NCBI GenBank assembly: GCA_030674185.1
Contig: JAPXFY010000031.1
Location: 2,007,156 to 2,071,155, forward strand
Reading direction: 5' to 3'
Source of the DNA: Monoplex corrugatus
Lineage: Eukaryota > Mollusca > Gastropoda > Littorinimorpha > Ranellidae
Length of the DNA: 64,000 nt
The notes below the pieces were generated by a model. It was not told the origin of the DNA. It did not search any database and was given only the letters and a program-made list of their open reading frames with translations. Positions 40,901 through 55,100 of this stretch are shown here, in pieces (within the stretch, counting starts at the first letter, position 1; every line of letters starts with the position of its first letter). The position numbers and the translations under genes were made by a program.

Positions 40901-42576
40901 CTTGACGCCATTTGCGAAATTCGCATGTCGCGGGTAGCGCTGAAAAAAGGCTACTGTTGTCTTTGTTTCACATTGCCACAAACGGTCTAAGGTAAATAAA
41001 TGCTGTAAACATACCCTAGTTTAGGTTCCCAGTGAGCTTTCCCTATAACTGATGCTTCTGACGTAAAAAAAAATACAAATGTCCGCCGTCGATAAATCGA
41101 CGTCACGTACCCAAGCAGTAAACAGAAGTGACGGAGATATTCTTCCGGCACGAAGCGATTGAGTTAACATCTGACCCCTCAGTTGTAAGCATCTGGATTG
41201 CATCATGAAGACTGAGTGACAGTTTGCCTTGCCTGCAGTGCACAGCGCACAAATCCCAGATACTTTAGTTGGCCACTTTCTGCCGGCTATCAATAGCGCG
41301 CCCCTTCCCTTCCACTCCCCACACCCTTTTCACCTGTCCCTTTATCACTAGTGCGGGGAGCACAAAGGCGCGCTACACTGACGGACTTTGGTCGACCCTG
41401 CCTGGCTAAAAATAGCACACACAGGCGACGCCGGCTCGCAACTAAAGGGTGGCAGAATGGCTGGGAAAATGCAGCTGTGAGTGGCTTTCAGGCAGTCACA
41501 CATCACTGTTTTTTGGTGTTATTTATGAATGAAGCGAAGCTGAGTTACATTGGAATTTTTTGTATTGCACGACGGTCATTTTAGTGCTAACGGGCTGTAA
41601 ATAATCGCACACATCATCTCCGTGTGTTATTTTTGATTGCAAATCATCGCCACAATGATGCAGCTTTTCAAAGTTAGAGTGCAAATGTGGACATTGGCTT
41701 AGAGAGTTGCCGAGTCTGCATGCCAATGTCTGCATATGCGGATCATAATTTTGAAAAATTGCACCGTTATGGTGATCAGTGGCAATCAAAATTAACATGC
41801 AGAGATGATGTGTGGGGGTATATATTATACACAAAGGAGGTTCAGGAAGTTGCAAATCTGCACAAAAATGGTGACAAGGGAGATTGGAAAAGTCTCAAGA
41901 AGACGGTAACTTGTGATGTAGACTTTATGGAACTTTGACATCCTATCCACTTGGCTGTAGCATCTTTCAGGTCAAGTGTTGAAATCAGTTATTGGACAGT
42001 ATGTAAGTACACAGCTGTCCTGTTTCTCTAAATGTGTTACTATTGTATGTCCCTGATTTTTGTGATCAGATCACTGACATCAGAATGTGGGTGGGCATGT
42101 CTGGTACTGTTGGGTCTTTTTGTCTGTTCTTTTGTCAGTTTTGATTCTGTGGTGCAGACAGATCATGTGGTATGTACCCTTTCAGTAGATCATGTAGTAT
42201 ATGCCCTTTTTCACTGTGTTTATTATGTGGTACAAATCTGGTTGGCAAGCAAACATGTGAAGTAGAGACGCATTATGTTGAGGACTCGTGAAATCTTGGT
42301 CATTAGAAATGTATTTCACATGAAGCAGTCATTCTGGTGCTGATCACTATACTTGCATGCTAATATATCACACTTTTTCAAGTATTTTCAACAGATTTAT
42401 GTGCTTTGATTTTTATTTTAAGGAACATTTTTTTTTTAGCAATTTTTTTTTTTTTTTTTTTGGTATGAGCGGGCATACACATGTATACACAGACGTACGC
42501 ATGCACGCACACACACGTACACACACACGCTCTCTCTCTCTCTCTCCCTTCTCCCTCCCCCCCTTTCTGTCTCTCT

Positions 42577-42620
<44 letters not shown>

Positions 42621-45600
42621 AGAAGCAATAAGAGACAGATGTTGGTTTACATGTTTACAGAACCAGCCCCCACTGGCCAACAACCCCTATGCAGACCCGC
42701 ACTGTCCCCGCCCCCTGATGACGCTACAGCCTCAGGTGGAGGACATCCTGCTGGCCAGAACCATCTATGTCAAGAAACTCATTGAGGAGTGCAACAACTC
42801 TGAGGACACCGCCAAGCTTCTCAAGGTAGGCACTGTATGATGTTGATCTGTGTCCTGATAAATACGGTTTTTGTGTCATGTTGTTTTGGTTTGTTAACCC
42901 TTTTGACTCCCGCAACTACACAATCTTAACCCTCTGACTCACACACACTATCCACCAGCTGCCTGCGGAAAGCTGATGGATAGGGTGAGGGAATCAAAGA
43001 TTAAGTTTTTGCTTTGCTAGCATGATTGACAATGCAGGATGCTGGTGGACAGGGTGCGATAGTCTAAGGGTCAGTATGATCGTATTAAAGGTAATAATTG
43101 TTTTTGTTTTGCTAGTGTGATAATATTTAATGTAATAATGAATAAAGATTGTAACTAGTGCAGCTCCAGGAGCACCAAACTCGTCAGACTTCTCAAGGTT
43201 GTTTTTACTTGATATCGGTTTGTTTGTTTTTTGTTTTTTTTTATCCACGTGTAAAATGTAATTGGACAATAATAGCTGAAAACAGTCAGTGAAAAAGAAA
43301 AAGGAGCTACAACAGAAGGATAAAAAGTATAGACAAGCACTCACATCTTGGTAAATAAAAGTACATTCGAAAGCATGCTTACTGTATAGCCCCCTCCCCC
43401 ACCTTCCAGTTGCAAGCGTACGTGTACATAGCTTAACACTCTATATGTGGCTGAAAGAACATCTGTTGACAGGATTTGAAATCACTTCTGATTTTGTAGA
43501 TTTCAACCATAGCCTTAGAGCGTCAAGTTGAAAACTTATTAGGGAGTTAGATGGTATGAGATCTTGGCACCATCATTAGTACTGCTAAGTCTGTACCTCC
43601 TGTCTCACCAATGACAGATGGTACGAGATCTTGGCACCATCATTAGTACTACTAAGTCTGTACCTCCTGTCTCACCAATGACAGATGGTACGAGATCTTG
43701 GCACCATCATTAGTACTGCTTGAGTCTGTACCTCCTGTCTCACCAATGACAGTTAAATGGTACAAGATCTTGGCACCATCATTAGTACTGCTTGAGTCTG
43801 TACCTCCTGTCTCACCAATGACAGTTAGATGGTACGAGATCTTGGCACCATCATTAGTACTGCTAGGTCTGTACCTCCTGTCTCACCAATGACAGTTAGA
43901 TGGTACGAGATCTTGGCACCATCATTAGTACTGCTAAGTCTGTACCTCCTGTCTCACCAATGACAGTTAGATGGTACGAGATCTTGGCACCATCATTAGT
44001 ACTGCTAAGTCTATACCTCCTGTCTCACCAATGACAGTTAGATGGTACGAGATCTTGGCACCATCATTAGTACTGCTAAGTCTATACCTCCTGTCTCACC
44101 AATGACAGTTAGATGGTACGAGATCTTGGCACCATCATTAGTACTGCTAAGTCTATACCTCCTGTCTCACCAATGACAGTTAGATGGTACGAGATCTTGG
44201 CACCATCATTAGTACTGCTAAGTCTATACCTCCTGTCTCACCAATGACAATGAATAAGGTAAGGGGGCATAACCAGCATACATGTCACTTGACTGTACAA
44301 AGTAGTAATAATAATAATTAGTACTTATAAGCGCAAGATCCAGAGAACTCTGCTCCAAGCGCTTTACAATTCACCCTATCTTTACCACCCCTATTCGCCA
44401 CTTCAACATTAGCAGTTATACATACATATCAATCAAGTCTACTATAATTACAATGACATCAACACAAACAGAAACATGTCTATCAAATCTAACCAATAGT
44501 TGCCCATCGGACAGACAATAATAGATATTACATCACAAGTTATCCAAAATACACAAACAACCACACCCACAATGCACATTATATAATACACGAATCATGC
44601 GCACAAACGCAACAGCCCAAACAATATTTTAAAGACAGAAACTTTTTTCACATTTTTCTATACAGATGTGTTTTGAGGCCAGATTTGAATGAGGTGATTG
44701 TGTCTGAGTGCCTAAGGATGTTGGAGATGTTGTTCCATGTTTGGGGTGCTTGATAGGAGAATGCTCGTTGTCCATATGTTTTTGTTCGAATGTGGGGGAT
44801 GCGAAAGAGTCGTGTGTCTGCAGAAGAACGCAACTGACGGGATGGTGTGTAGATGTCAAGAAGCGAGGATAGGTATTCTGGCGCAGTGTTCGAAACAATC
44901 GAAAAGGAAAGAGTAGCAAGCTTGTAATCTATTCTGTCAGAGACAGGCAGCCAGTGCAGAGTGCGGAGGAGAGGAGTGACATGGTCAAACTTAGAGGATT
45001 TAAAGATGAGACGTGCAGCGTTGTTCTGAATCTTTTGAAGTCTGTCTAAAAGGTTTTTGGGGATGCCAGCTAAGAGAGAGTTGCAGTAATCAATCCTTGA
45101 AAGAACAAATGCACAAATGCACAAAGTAAGGAAAGGTAAAATGGTAAATGGATATAGTGTTACCTTTCTATAAGTAATTGTGACTGTTTCTTTGAATCAT
45201 GATATCAGATGTGTGTTGATACAATTACATTGTCATGTATGTGTTGTGTCTGTCTGCAAGAGATACATGGTGATATATATATACAGTGAAGTAAGGCACC
45301 TTGATCCAGTGTTCACAGGTTTGACATGGCGTGGTGGTTTCTGTGTTTTCAGTTCTGTTCCTGGGAAAACCCACACTTCTCTTCAACTGTACTTAGTGAG
45401 CTCCTGTGGCAGGTCAGTATTGTGTGCTGTGCTCTTGTTGGAAGAGGGATAGACTTTGATTTCCTTTGGGTCAGATAAAGTTTTTTTTTAAATGTGTTTT
45501 TGGATGTCGTGAAATTTTCAGTTCTGATTAGCTTTTGTGCAGGCATGTTTTCAGCCTTGAACTTGCCTTTGTTGTTGGCTTGACGATAAATAACTAGAAA

Positions 45601-48600
45601 TCTTTTAAGTGTGCTGATAAAAAACACAGTTGTAAAAATAGTTTCAATTTCAGTTTCTCAAGATGATGTCTCCGCGCTTGGAACGAATTCCATATGCACT
45701 AATGTCACAGGTATCACGTGATGGTGACCGTGGCACATGCCTTAACTCGATGGCGATGTGCCGCAGCTATAGCTGCGGAGCTTCGTGTCTCAACTGTGAC
45801 GCTCCGCAGCTGTAGCTGCGGAGATGTTATGGGTTTTTCCACCAAGACTACGTGTATACTCTAATAAGGGAGATTATACTGACAGCCGAGTTTAACCATT
45901 GACCTTTTAAAACATATAGAACAGGATAGGTTTATTGTCGTTGGGTATTCTCCATAATTTTTTAAATAGTACCAAAAACTGTGCGTCTTGACAGTTTCAG
46001 CAGCCATTTTAGGGTGCGTCTCCAAAGAGGTAAGTCTGCACATAAACCCATGAGCTGGCCAGGTCCTGAGGCCCTACCTAGACTTATGTTTTATACTGGT
46101 ATTTTATTAGCCTACCACTGGAATAATCTTGGTTACATGTAAATTACATGTGTATGTGTGTATCTTACCTTCAAAAAAGGAACATGTATATGAAGTAAAT
46201 AAATAAATCATTTACTGTATAAATCATTTACTGTAAAAACAAACACTGTTAAAAATCTTGAGAAACCCCACTCAGCTTGATAGTTTCTATATGAAAGAGT
46301 GCTGTGGTTTTTGTTTTGTTTGGTTTTACATGTTAAGGTTAGTCCAGTACATTGTTTTTGAAATGTATTCTGTGAGATTTTAGAAAGTTCCGTTGACTTG
46401 TATACAGTGGGCATCTTAGGGCCCCCTGCCTGAACAGAAAGAGATGCAAGCAAAACGTTAGAGAAAGGATTAGTGCTCTCATCCTGGTTTGGCAGTGTAT
46501 ATTGCTGAGGCACTGTGTGTATGTTTTAGAATATTTTGATCTTGTATGACTGCATTTGCTGCTGTTCTGCTGTGAATAGATCTAATTTCAGTTCCTTATA
46601 TCATTGTGTCCTGGTTTGGATGTAAATGAAGGCAAAGAGATCAAAAAGAATTTGGTCAACACTCTGCCACTCTTTATATACTTTGAGGTGAAGATTTGTG
46701 ACGTTGTGAAATTAAGGTCGGATTGTTCCTTAGAATCTTGATACATTAAATCTTTCACGAAGCTTGACCCTAAATATTGAAAAGAATCATTTCACTTGGT
46801 GGACGCTCATTGATATTGTATTTTGTAATCATTCGTATTATTTTATTGATTTCTGTTTTATGTCATACCACTCTTGTCCCCCTTTTGATCTCTTGTTGTC
46901 ATGTGTTATGTCAGGTGGCATACTCCTACACCTATGAGTTGCGCCCCTACCTTGACCTGCTCCGACAGATGTTGATGATCGAGGACTCATGGCAACACCA
47001 CCGTATTCACAATGCTCTCAAAGGCATCCCTGATGACCGTGATGGCCTTTTTGACACCATCCAGCGTTCAAAGAACCACTACCAGAAGCGGGCATACCAG
47101 TGCATCAAAATGATGGTCCTGCTCTTTACAAAGTGAGTGGGAGAGTGTTTTATATTGCAATGCAACTTGGTTCTGTCTCAATATCTTGACTCCACTTGTA
47201 ATGTAGGTTGAAGCTTATTACAACTGCTATGATCATCAACCTATATCCTGACTCCATTGAAATATAAGCTGAAGCAAGCTTGTTGCAACTGCCGTGATCA
47301 TCAACCAACATCCTGACTGCACTGAAATATAAGCTGAAGCAAGCTTGTTGCAACTGCCGTGATCATCAACCTCTATCTTGACTCCACTGAAATATAAGCT
47401 GAAGCAAGCTTGTTGCAACTGCCATGATCATCAACCTATATCTTGACTCCACTGAAATATAAGCTGAAGCAAGCTTGTTGCAACTGCCGTGATCATCAAC
47501 CTATATCCTGACTCCATTGAAATATAAGCTGAAGCAAGCTTGTTGCAACTGCCGTGATCATCAACCAACATCTTGACTCCACTGAAATATAAGCTGAAGC
47601 AAGCTTGTTGCAACTGCCGTGATCATCAACCTATATCTTGACTTCACTGAAATATAAGCTGAAGCAAGCTTGTTGCAACTGCCGTGATCATCAACCAACA
47701 TCTTGACTCCACTGAAATATAAGCTGAAGCAAACTTGTTGCAACTGCTATGATCATCAACCTATATCTGACTCCATTGAAATATAAGCTGAAGCAAGCTT
47801 GTTGCAACTGCCATGATCATCAACCTCTATCTTGACTCCACTGAAATATAAGCTGAAGCAAGCTTGTTGCAACTGCCATGATCATCAACCTATATCCTGA
47901 CTCCATTGAAATATAAGCTGAAGCAAGCTTGTTGCAACTGCCATGATCATCAACCTCTATCTTGACTCCACTGAAATATAAGCTGAAGCAAGCTTGTTGC
48001 AACTGCCGTGATCATCAACCTATATCTTGACTCCACTGAAATATAAGCTGAAGCAAGCTTGTTGCAACTGTCATGATCATTGCCCAATATCTTGACTCTA
48101 CTTACAGTGTAGCTGAAGCTTATTACAACTGTCATGATCATTGCCCAATATCTTGACTCTACTTACAGTGTAAGGCTGAAGCTTATTACAACTGTCATGA
48201 TCATTGCCCAATATCTTGACTCTACTACAGTGTAGGCTGAAGCTTATTACAACTGTCATGATCATTGCCCAATATCTTGACTCTACTTACAGTGTAGGCT
48301 GAAGCTTATTACAACTGCCATGATCATTGCCCAATATCTTGACTCTACTTACAGTGTAGGCTGAAGCTTATTACAACTGTCATGATCATTGCCCAATATC
48401 TTGACTCTACTTACAGTGTAGGCTGAAGCTTATTACAACTGCCATGATCATCATTACAGATGTTTCACAGTCTGTTGCTGTACGTTTTCTGTATCTAGTC
48501 TATACGGCAGATGGCAGATGCACATCAGAAATAGCCAGCAGAATTGGCCAAGGTGAAACAGCATTCAAGAAGATGAAAAGTGTTCTCACAAACAAATGCC

Positions 48601-51600
48601 TATCAATTAACATCAGGAAGAGAGTTCTTGAGTGTTATGTAAAAGCGATACTGTTGTGAGGCATGGACACAAAAAGTCAGAACAAGATTGAGGCTACTGA
48701 AATGCGGTTTCTAAGAAGAATGTTGAGAGTTCCTTGGACAGCAAAGAAACAAACGAGACAGTCTTGAAGGAGGCAGACACAGGGACATGATGATGCAGAT
48801 TATGATGATGATGATGATAGGATGATGATGATAGGATGATGATGATGATAAAGCCAACAAAGGGCACCAATGTTTGTTGAGTACAGAAAAATTGCAAACT
48901 TTATGGTATGCAGTATTGTGGTATCAACGAGTTTCCAGAAATTTAGACCTTTTGCATGATCACAGTCTTGAAGATAGTTTTCATAAAGTGGCCAATTTTG
49001 CAAAATAGATGAAAAAATGCTGTATATCTGTACATCGCGGGAAAATGATGAAGATTCTAGAAGCATACGGCATTCCTGACCAGATAGTGAGAGCCATTAG
49101 CAAGTTATACGAGGGTACTCGAGCTAAAGTCCTCTCCCCTGATGGCGAAACAGAATACTTTAAAATATCAGCAGGGGTACTTCAAGGAGACACACTTGCA
49201 CCTTATCTGTTCACTGTAGTCGTAGACTATCTGATGACAAAGGCTATAGCTGGAAAAGAAGAAGAACTTGGTTTTACTTTGCAGCCCAGAAGAAGTCAAC
49301 GATATCCTGCTGACAGCTTGACAGATCTGGACTTTGCTGACGACATAGCACTGCTATCCAATGAAATATCGCAAGCAAAGTGGCTACTGGAACAGGTTGA
49401 AGTTGAAGCAGCTGAAGTTGGACTGCACTGCAATGCTAAGAAAACGAAAGTGATGATGTACAACGAAAGTAGGGAAAACGATATGAAATTCATTAATGGG
49501 GGAGACATTGAGCAAGTCTCCAATTTCAAGTATCTGGGCGGATGGATGGAGAACGGTCAGAAAGATATCTCTGTTCGAAAAGCCCTTGCTTGGTCTGCAT
49601 GTCACAAGCTGAAGATGATATGGACCTCTAACTTGAAAAAAGAACTAAAGATTCGTCTCTTTATATCCACTGTCGAGTCTGTGTTGCTCTACAACTCGGA
49701 AACATGGACCTTAACAAAGCAGATGGAGAAGAGTCTTGATGGGGCGTATACTCGCGTGTTGAGGATGGCATTAAATGTCACATGACTAATGAAGAGCTAT
49801 ATGGATACCTCCCTAAAGTTAGTGACAAGATAAGAACACGTAGGCTTCACCTAGCCGGTCACTGTGTGCGACATCCAGAGGAAGTTGCTTCACAACTTGT
49901 ACTGTGGCAGCCAACTGGAGGGAGAGCGAACAGGGGAAGGAAGACAACAGACTTCATTGATCTTCTCAAAAGGGACACTTGCCTCGAAAACATCGATGAG
50001 ATCAAGGCAGCTATGTTGGACAGGAGCAAGTGGAAGGAGTTCATCACAGAGGCTCAATCGGGAGATCAGCCTAACTATCTTTCTGTGAACGTTTACAATA
50101 GAGAAATTTGGCACCATTATAAACTGTAGAGTCCATACTTTTGTCTGGTATGTAAGACTAGGATACAGCTTATTGGTGATTTTGTGAGAATGGGTCATAC
50201 ATATTGGTGTTGAAAAGCAAGAAGACAAATATTTAAGTGGAGTATTGAAAATAATTTTTTTATAATTCCTCATTGACTGGCTATCAAAAAAGAAAAGAAA
50301 AAAAAAAGATAACGTTGGTTATGTTTCAGTTGTGCCCCAGCTGCCAACATGCTGCAGACCAACGGGGACTTGAAACGCAAGTGGACTTGGGCGGTGTACT
50401 GGCTCAATGACGAACTGGAGAGGGTGAATGTCCGTGTCTCTCTGTCTATGATTGTTGTTTGTTTTTGTGTGTGTGCCTGCGTGTTCATGCATGTGCTTGT
50501 GTGTGTGCATGTGTGTGTATGCATTGAGTGTTTTGGTGAGTGCTTGCATTTTGAATGAACTTGTCCAACAGAATGGATTGACTTCTCAAGGTATGTGTTT
50601 GAAAGGAGAGATTTGAGTCATTCACTTGGGAAATGTTACAAGTTTTGGGATTGTTTCATCATTCATATGAGATATGCAGTTTGTCATTGGTATTACAATT
50701 GATTTGTTCATCTCCATGCACAGTTCCCATTTGTGACTTGTCTGGTTCAGCTGGCTTAGTTCTCTGTCTTGGCCAGCATTTCAGTGAGAATGATGGCCGT
50801 GGGCTGGTACAGCCAGTCAATGCCCTTCCTGCCTGGTAAGCCTTTTGTCAGTTTCCCTTTGTTGTATTCTCTGGCCATACTCTACTCCTGTTTGGATGTC
50901 TCTGGTTTTCACTCTGTATTAGTGTATTAGTTATCTCTGACATTTACGTCTTTTGGAGTTTTAGTGGAACTTTACAATTCAATGTTGGCTTTCTTTTCCA
51001 TCAGTTTTAAGCAATTCAAATGACGATTGTAAACATTCTCTGAAGAAAAAAGATTGATTTGAATGCGATACCCAATATTGCTTCTCCACCAGTTTTGGAT
51101 AGAAGTCATGTCGGCATTGAAGAAACAGGACCAGTTCCGAATCAGTTGACTCATTTGTCTCCTTCTGCCTCCACGAGTGATGGGTTCATCAGTTCATTCA
51201 TCAAATTTGTGAGAGAAAAAAACCCATTTGGCATGGACCAGAATTACTACTTCATAGTGTGTGACCAGTTCTGCCTTACCAACCACCATCACGTCCCAGT
51301 CTGATCCCCTCGTCTCTTCATCAGACAATCACAGGGATATGGATCACCAACACCTTGAATGCAAATCTTTTGGCCTTAGATGGCCCATCAAATTTTGGCA
51401 GAATTTGGGTTCCAAGATGACTGTTCCTAGAGGTCTGTCTGTCTCCCCCTCACACAGCCAGCTTCATACTGAGCTGGAGAAGTTGACACAGAGCATTGTC
51501 AGTGTCCTACAAGGAAACCTGTCCTGTCTGCTTGTAGATGGAAACTTTTTAGCTGACTGAAAAGGCCCAGGGCTCTGACTGAAATTCTGGCCAAGACAGA

Positions 51601-52034
51601 GAATACAGCTGTCGAAGAAGATGACTTGTTGCAAACAGTAAATGAATCTTAGGAAAAAGCCCTGTTTTTTTTTGTTGTTTCACACCATTGCAACAGGTCA
51701 TGCCCTAAATTTTCCTCGTTGACATCATTATTGGTAAGCTTTTGAAATCACATATTCAGCAGTATAAACAAGATGAATTTTCTTACCAACATTTTCACCA
51801 TAATAGCGTTAATGGTTTCGAATTTTTAGCTTGCTTCATTGACAGAAAGATGATATTCAAGTTTATTGACAAAATGATTGTTACATTGATTGAATGTTTA
51901 TTGACAAAATGATTGTTACATTGATAGACTTATTTTATAGTCATATAGAATGTCAATCAATGTATCAATCATTGATATATTGCATTATTGATGGATTGTT
52001 TTGTCATTATTATCATGTTCTTCATGTCGTTTGC

Positions 52035-52108
<74 letters not shown>

Positions 52109-55100
52109 AGAGGCCATATGCTGCCAACACACAGTATGCGTACAACAACTGGTCTCCCCCGGCCCAGTCCAATGAAACTTCTAATGGGTAAATACGCTTG
52201 TTGTTTGTGTGAGAGGGGAGGTAAGAGGGAGTGAGGATGGAAGAGAGAGAAAGGGTTTTGTCAGTCATTTTGTTTTAATGTCTACAATTTTGCCTTTAGA
52301 CACTGGAATAGCGCATTGATTGTAACAAGTTATATACAGAAAATAACTATGATAAACGGCAAAGAAATTTACAAAAACAACAGTCAGTTTGCATGCTTTG
52401 AACTACAAGCTAATTGAAAATCTTTATAAGAACTTGGTTGGGAAAAAATCTTGACTAAAAGGCTATAATAAATGCTTCACATTTTGCAAACAAGAGTGGA
52501 TTTTACAAGTCATTTGTGTAGATTACATAAATATGTTGAAAGCATATGCTATTTAAGCTGTCAGAAACACTTACTTGATGAAAACTAGAAACATTTTCAG
52601 GGAAAAAGTTAGTTTATGTACTGTTATGTGAAAACATATGTACTGTTATGTGAAAACATATGTACTGTTATGTGAAAAAACATATGTACTGTTATGTGAA
52701 AATCTGCTCTTCCTGAGGAATACCACCTGTGTTTCAACAGTGCTGTTGTGATGAATATTATAGTTACAATGAAATGATACGGCAGCCCAACATTGTACAG
52801 TACATTGTTATGAAATGATATGGCCCAACATTTTACAAGTTTACAATGAAATGATATGGCCCAACATTTTACAAGTTTACAATGAAATGATATGGCCCAA
52901 CATTTTACAAGTTTACAATGAAATGATATGGCCCAACAGTTTTAACAAGTGTTAAATGAAATAATAGCCCAACATTGTACAGTACAGTGTAATGAAATAT
53001 AACAGCAAACACTGTACAGTGTAATGAAATATAACAGAGCAAACATTGTACAGTACAGTGTAATGAAATATAACAGCAAACATTGTACAGTGTAATGAAA
53101 TATAACAGAGCAAACATTGTACAGTACAGTGTAATGAAATATAACAGAGCAAACATTGTACAGTACAGTGTGATGAAATATAACAAGCATTGTACAGTAC
53201 AGTGTAATGAAATAAACAGAGCATTGTACAGTACAGTGTAATGAAATATAACAGAGCAAACATTGTACAGTACAGTGTAATGAAATATAACAGAGCAAAC
53301 ATTGTACAGTACAGTGTAATGAAATATAACAGAGCAAACATTGTACAGTACAGTGTAATGAAATACAACAGAGCAAACATTGTACAGTACAGTGTAATGA
53401 AATATAACAGAGCAAACATTGTACAGTACAGTGTAATGAAATATAACAGAGCAAACATTGTACAGTACAGTGTAATGAAATATAACAGAGCAAACATTGT
53501 ACAGTACAGTGTAATGAAATATAACAGAGCAAACATTGTACAGTACAGTGTAATGAAATATAACAGAGCAAACATTGTACAGTACAGTGTAATGAAATAT
53601 AACAGAGCAAACATTGTACAGTACAGTGTAATGAAATATAACAGAGCAAACATTGTACAGTACAGTGTAATGAAATATAACAGAGCAAACATTGTACAGT
53701 ACAGTGTAATGAAATATAACAGAGCAAACATTGTACAGTACAGTGTAATGAAATATAACAGAGCAAACATTGTACAGTACAGTGTAATGAAATATAACAG
53801 AGCAAACATTGTACAGTACAGTGTAATGAAATATAACAGAGCAAACATTGTACAGTACAGTGTAATGAAATATAACAGAGCAACATTGTACAGTACAGTG
53901 TAATGAAATATAACAGAGCAAACATTGTACAGTACAGTGTAATGAAATATAACAGAGCAAACATTGTACAGTACAGTGTAATGAAATATAACAGAGCAAC
54001 ATTGTACAGTACAGTGTAATGAAATATAACAGAGCAAACATTGTACAGTGTAATGAAATACAACAGAGCAAACATTGTACAGTACAGTGTAATGAAATAT
54101 AACAGAGCAAACATTGTACAGTACAGTGTAATGAAATACAACAGAGCAAACATTGTACAGTACAGTGTAATGAAATAAACAGAGCAAACATTGTACAGTT
54201 GTAATGAAATACAACAGAGCAAACATTGTACAGTGTAATGAAATATAACAGAGCAAATTTGTACAGTACAGTGTAATGAAATACAACAGAGCAACATTGT
54301 CAGTACAGTGTAATGAAATAAACAGAGCATTGTACAGTACAGTGTAATGAAAAAACAGAGCAACATTGTACAGTGTAATGAAATAAACAGAGCAACATGT
54401 ACAGTGTTAATGAAATATAACAGTACATTGTACGTACAGTGTAATGAAATATAAACAGAGAAACATTGTACAGTACAGTGTAATGAAATATAACAGAGAA
54501 ACATTGTACAGTACAGTGTAATGAAATATAACAGAGCATTGTACAGTACAGTGTAATGAAATATAACAGAGCAAACATTGTACAGTACAGTGTAATGAAA
54601 TACAACAGAGCATTGTACAGTACAGTGTAATGAAATATAACAGAGCAAACATTGTACAGTACAGTGTAATGAAATACAACAGAGCAAACATTGTACAGTA
54701 CAGTGTGATGAAATATAACAGAGCAAACATTGTACAGTACAGTGTAATGAAATACAACAGAGCAAACATTGTACAGTGTAATGAAATATAACAGAGCATT
54801 GTACAGTACAGTGTAATGAAATATAACAGAGCAAACATTGTACAGTGTAATGAAATATAACGAGCAAACATTGTACAGTGTAATGAAATACAACAGAGCA
54901 TTGTACAGTACAGTGTGATGAAATATAACAGAGCAAACATTGTACAGTACAGTGTAATGAAATACAACAGAGCATTGTACAGTACAGTGTGATGAAATAT
55001 AACAGAGCAAACATTGTACAGTACAGTGTGATGAAATATAACAGAGCAAACATTGTACAGTACAGTGTAATGAAATATAACAGAGCAAACATTGTACAGT

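Noticed and set aside
41351..41584. CpG-richer [16 protein letters not shown] as an exon or internal promoter
   Set aside because: No family match and no splice fit between w22 and w23, whose phases join directly.
42357..42785. 142-codon ORF overlapping exon w23
   Set aside because: Reads w23 in the wrong frame and crosses the CT microsatellite.
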